This document shows, in pieces, positions 59,641 to 64,000 of a stretch of DNA of 64,000 nucleotides. Within the stretch, counting starts at the first letter, position 1, and each line of letters opens with the position of its first letter. The stretch lies in contig CM049307.1 in NCBI GenBank assembly GCA_026874595.1, forward strand, positions 43,902,362 to 43,966,361. Direction: 5' to 3'. The position numbers and the translations under genes are program-made. The notes under the pieces were generated by a model that saw only the letters and a program-made list of their open reading frames with translations, did not search any database and was not told the DNA's origin. This DNA is from Sipunculus nudus. Its lineage: Eukaryota > Annelida > Sipuncula > Golfingiida > Sipunculidae.

Positions 59641-61238
59641 TCATGATTTTAAGTTCAAATTATTAAGGCAGGTAATATTAAGCGTTCAGATGAGCCATAG
59701 TTTATGCATTCTCCATTGGTACTTTAATCATATTTCACTTTGTATTACAAAACAAAAGTGCACATTTCTCACATAACACATCGACGGGGGATAAGATCCG
59801 CTTGATATTTTCTAGTCTTTATATTTATTATCTGTATAATATGGAAGATGTCACACTAATATTCTGTCTTGTTTCAATGTCCATATACAGGAATTGAGAT
59901 CGCTCAAATGAATTCATAAACAGTGACAGAGGTTTGCCACATGTCATGAATTTCATAATATCGGCAGGGGTTTTTGTTTCATGATTTTCATAATTTTATT
60001 TACAGGAATATGCAAAGTGATTCACTATGTTGTGACATGTATGAACGGCATATCATGATCCTTTTAATATTTTTCAAGCCATTCTTAAAATATCGTGATA
60101 CATACTGAATATCAACTTAACCAAATTTTTCATACTTAATTTATGTTATCATTTCCCCCAACTCGAGTATATTTTACATATTATATATTTTTTTATTATA
60201 TATTAATCATTATATACTAATCTTATATGAATCATATACATAACACGATTTATCATTTGTATTGGATATTATATAACATTTTAATTCCATATATGTCAAA
60301 ATGCAAAATATTTCTGTCAGTTCATATGGCCTCAGTTGTGATGTTAAAATGTTAATTAAGAACTTTCTTATTATCAATTTCTTAATGTTTCTACATTAAT
60401 ATTTGTATAATTTGCATGAAACGAGAACGACTGTAAATCTGACTGCTTTAAATTTGCTTGTAGTCAGAAGTTTTTATAACACTGAATATGTTGATTTTGA
60501 TTTTGAATGTGTCACTGCCTTTTGATGTGCGGATGAAAATGCAATGACCCAAAATTGTCTAATGCTAATTTATATATTGCATCGATTTTGCTTTAAATGT
60601 GGAATATCATGAATTTATAATATATAACACGTAATATAATTCATGAATCAGCAGCGTAAGTTACAGGCAAGGATTATAGCATGCTAAATGGTCGGTAAAA
60701 AAAGGATAAATTTGCCATGAATGTAAAACAAGTAATTTAAATAATAAGACTGAATTTTCGAGATAACATTGGGATAACAGTAGTTTAAAGCACACTTAAT
60801 TCGGTAGAAGCATACAACATGTTTTTGAGTTTGCTTCAGTAAAATAATGCTTATTGCTTTAACAGCCATTCTGTTGCTCTGAATTTTAATATCGTCATCC
60901 TATATACATGTATACATATTCAATAAATCATTATTACTTTAAAATAGTAATAATGCGAATAAACATGCATACAATGGAATCGACTGTAATTTACAAGCAA
61001 GACGGATGACCTTGACTGAACCATGACAACCAATAAGTTGTCACGACAAACATTTGACGATCCTTTTGACAGATATAGAATATAAATTTTGACAACCTGA
61101 GTTTTTGTGTTAGTTACATCCATTTGGCAACCCCTTAAGTTGTCGATTTGTCAACCCTATGTTTTCAGTACCCATGCTGAGTGACTTTTTTATTCTAACC
61201 ATTTATACAACCTTGTAAAACAAATAAAGTTTCATTTA
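59641..61238. other. AT-rich PRKG1 intron, no feature seen
   Basis: No coding, RNA or repeat boundary recognised in a very AT-rich stretch. Confidence 0.5.
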
Positions 61239-61528
61239 GGACATAAAAATAAAAGGTCTGGTTCTCAGGCACCGCCCGCGTCAATTTTAACCCCCGCATC
61301 ATAAATTTTGATTTTCATCTTTCAAAAAGATTAAATAATACAATTTTGATAAGATTGCCTTTGTTATGTAGCGGTTTTACCTGCTTAGGGGAAAAATCTG
61401 TTATTTTCTTGCTTTTACCTGATTATTTGATATTCTTATCGAAGGTAAATAGGTAAATAAAATAAAATATCGCCCGCCCGCAGTGATTTATAAAAAAAGT
61501 GCCTGAGAACTATATCTTTTCTTTTGCC
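61239..61528. mobile_element. TTA-flanked MITE, copy C (opposite orientation)
   Basis: The ends GGTCTGGTTCTCAGGCAC and GTGCCTGAGAACTATA match copies A and B with two changes. The GC-rich internal words are on the opposite sides, showing inverse orientation. TTA flanks both ends (61236-61238 and 61529-61531). It is 290 bp, the shortest and most decayed copy. Confidence 0.8.
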
Positions 61529-62037
61529 TTAAAAGAATACAATAATAATCGATGTTAACAGCTTTCTCGATATATCGTCATTGTTGTTTAAATTTTCGAT
61601 CGCTCCGTTCTATCAAAGATGTTAAAACTTAACCCGATATCCTGCCCCGTATTTGTTGTTTTTTTTCTTTTGGCAAGATTCCTAATGTTAACATGTTTGG
61701 CTTCAATATGTTTGGAAAGTGAATTGGCCCACTCCGCCAAAAGAAAACACGCTTCAAATAACACCGCAGACCAATTTCATGAGCAGGTGAGGTGAAGATG
61801 AAATAAATACAACACGGCTTTTTGATCAGTGGTCGGGCCGTTAATGACGTATCCATGCTTGTTCAACGATGACAAAAACAGAGATATCTAAAGATTAAAG
61901 CTCCGACAAAAATGTTCGTCCAGACAGACAGTTTACAGACATTATGGTATATCAGTAAGTTAATTTCCCATGTGATTTATCCGTGTCGGTTACCCGTACC
62001 CTATCAAGTATAGACAGTTATACTTTTTTTATATGCA
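61529..62037. other. PRKG1 intron, no further feature
   Basis: No gene or repeat recognised. Confidence 0.5.
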
Positions 62038-62092
62038 GGGGCGGATACATGATTTGGCAAAGGGGGGGGGGGGGGGGGGGGGGGGGGAGGGG
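62038..62092. repeat. GGGGCGGATACATGATT repeat fragment with 26-G run
   Basis: GGGGCGGATACATGATTTGG is related to the start of the 28.7 kb repeat and is followed by 26 G, an A and five more G. Confidence 0.7.
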
Positions 62093-62882
62093 GCGCTTAG
62101 AGAAACATTTCAGAATCTTGGCTGAAACGGCGCAATCTTGGAAATTTTAAATGCATCATGTTCTTCAACCTCACTCTGACTTTTTTTATTGCTGATTTTT
62201 CCAGACGTTTAAGGTCGAAGGGGGTTGGGGGGCTTCTGGTATCACGCACTATACATGCTTTATTTTATAACAAAGATAACAGAAACGTATAAAATAAGTG
62301 CCAATCTCAGATAAGATTAAATTCAGTTTACAGGGAATAATATATAAACCAAACAAGGCGGCGCAGCACGTTGCCTGGGTGGTCTGCCTGGTGTCAGTAG
62401 ACTATTGGGTAGTCATAAAAATCCTGCCGTCTTTCGCTTTGCATCGGCGGATATACTGACTTATTTATTACCCAGCCACAGCTATATCACTCTTTTCCGT
62501 CGAACTGATGCCAGAACTTAAGAGGGTTCACCAAATCGTTGTGAGTGGGTGCATTATATCTCTCTTAAACGATATCAATATTTATTATATTCTGACAAGC
62601 TCATGATTAAGCCCGCTCGAATTCAGAAATTTGGAATCATATACGCCACCAACAAAACAGAGTATATATGTAAACGTGTTGCACTGCATTGTTTCCATTA
62701 TATAAATCATATTCTTTGAAGTTATCTTAATTTAAATTTGAATCATATAATTAATGATTCATTTTTTAGATAATCTGGCGAAGCCTTTTGCCCATGAAGA
62801 TATTCTGATACAATTACTCTGCCTCCCTATAACAACACACACAGAAAAATTTATACATATATACAATTATATATATATATGC

Positions 62883-62928
<46 letters not shown>

Positions 62929-63159
62929 CTATGTTATCGGCCCTAGACACATTTGGTTTTTGTCATCCGGTGTTGTCTTAAAAAAATTTTGGCCCCTCCC
63001 TTCCAACCCCCTCCCCCGGCCCACTCCTTTCAGCTTATGTGTTTACGATGTGTGTTTGCACTCCTTTTGATTGCTTAGCCATCTGTGTATGCTTACCGCA
63101 AAACAATGGGTTTGATTTAAATAGGCACCTTGATTAAAGAAATCTGCGTTCGAAAGAAT
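62093..63159. other. PRKG1 intron with a (TA)n tract
   Basis: An imperfect TA tract spans about 62,865-62,925. No exon was recognised. Confidence 0.5.
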
Positions 63160-63475
63160 GCAAGCCACCGCGATGGGGGGGGGGGGTCCCAAAACCGTTT
63201 GGATTTACTTATTTGACTCATATTCACAGGTTCATTCGTACAAAAGTGATTGCACATTTGTAAATATTCTCTTAGTGACGTTCCTGGATCCGCATCATGG
63301 GCCGGATCCACACAAAAAATCTTATCGATTCTTCATTGGCCCATTCCTGGAATCCCCTGAATCGTTTAAAAGATCCCCCTAATGACTGCGTGCATGAGTT
63401 ATTTTCGAACAAACACACAAACACACACACGAAGGAGGATAAACGCATACCCTACTGCGTGGCGGAGTAAAAAAT
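63160..63475. mobile_element. Dispersed element of the GGCGGAGG-ended family (copy 3)
   Basis: The left part GCAAGCCACCGCGATGG and the right end TGCGTGGCGGAG are degenerate inverted repeats. The interior shares GACGTTCCTGGATCCGCATC and GCCGGATCCAC with the 58.7 kb copy and ends CA-rich. A 12-G run replaces part of the left end. Confidence 0.65.
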
Positions 63476-64000
63476 ATCGTTTTCTTTTTAATTTTAAAGT
63501 TATTCCGGTGTGGTTGTTATGACATGCTGAAAACGTCAGTTATATTGTTTACATTATTATTTCCACGCACAAACCTTGGCTGTCATCTATATAAATGCCT
63601 GCTTATTGATATAACATATACCTCCGGCGTACAGTATAACCATGGAAACGATGCAATTTGGACGATGTTATTCTTCCATCTGGCTGTATTGGTGCCATAT
63701 TCCGTGTAGATACAGGGGATGTATTTGTATACGGCAACTAACATCCATCGTTTGCAGTGAAAAGGTTTTCAATAGACTCTTACCGAGCGTCATTATAAAT
63801 GACCCCGATAAGCAAATGGTCAAGGTTTGCAAGTATATAATATTTTAAATGATTCGCGTTTGCTTGCTGATATGATCTGCTGATGGGACCTTAACCAAAA
63901 AATTGAAGGGTATCAATCCATAATTTCTTTATATATTTTGAAGAAGACAAATATCGCGACCGAAAATTCGTAAACTGACGGTGTAATAACGTTACTTTTA
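63476..64000. other. PRKG1 intron, no further feature
   Basis: Short frames at 63524-63709 and 63642-63848 match no family and are not PKG exons. Confidence 0.5.

Overview
This is a 64 kb window of an animal nuclear genome, most likely a bivalve mollusc or a close lophotrochozoan relative. The evidence is split genes with GT-AG introns, very AT-rich noncoding DNA packed with long (TA)n tracts, several miniature inverted-repeat transposons of kinds common in bivalve genomes, tRNA-derived SINEs, and one exon that clearly encodes the N-terminus of an animal cGMP-dependent protein kinase. There is no operon structure, no rRNA and no CRISPR. Most open reading frames longer than 60 codons are chance frames or frames through simple repeats.

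Only two protein-coding genes can be supported, both on the + strand. (1) An HMG-box (SOX-like) transcription factor lies at about 22.1-26.9 kb. Three exons join in frame through good splice sites and give a 502-residue protein. A fourth, upstream mini-exon would add 13 residues. Two perfect cAMP-response elements sit 45-70 bp before that upstream ATG, a promoter layout that recalls CREM-type germ-cell genes. (2) The first recognised coding exon of PRKG1 (PKG I, foraging-type) lies at 44,855-45,129, with leucine zipper and autoinhibitory segment and a splice donor. No later exon was recognised, so the last 19 kb appears to be its first intron, filled with transposons and a few repeat-free stretches that could be regulatory.

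Layout: 0-22 kb is intergenic, dense in (TA)n, with CpG-rich patches, a 32-bp minisatellite (14.3-15.6 kb), a possible enhancer (16.55-16.76 kb), and a small ribozyme-like locus (8.07-8.47 kb) holding two hammerhead-type cores and a 60-bp inverted repeat of probable Penelope-like origin. 22-27 kb is the HMG-box gene, with a TIR element in intron 1 and a SINE plus a 68-bp minisatellite in intron 3. 27-44 kb is intergenic, with poly-G tracts, old tandem duplications and a 1.6 kb array of a 12-bp satellite that is open in all three + frames. 44-64 kb is the PRKG1 5' end and intron, with three copies of a TTA-flanked MITE family, a 940-bp TIR element nested in another repeat, SINEs and members of a GGCGGAGG-ended family.

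All repeat-family names are inferred from terminal sequences and target duplications seen here. No database comparison was possible.
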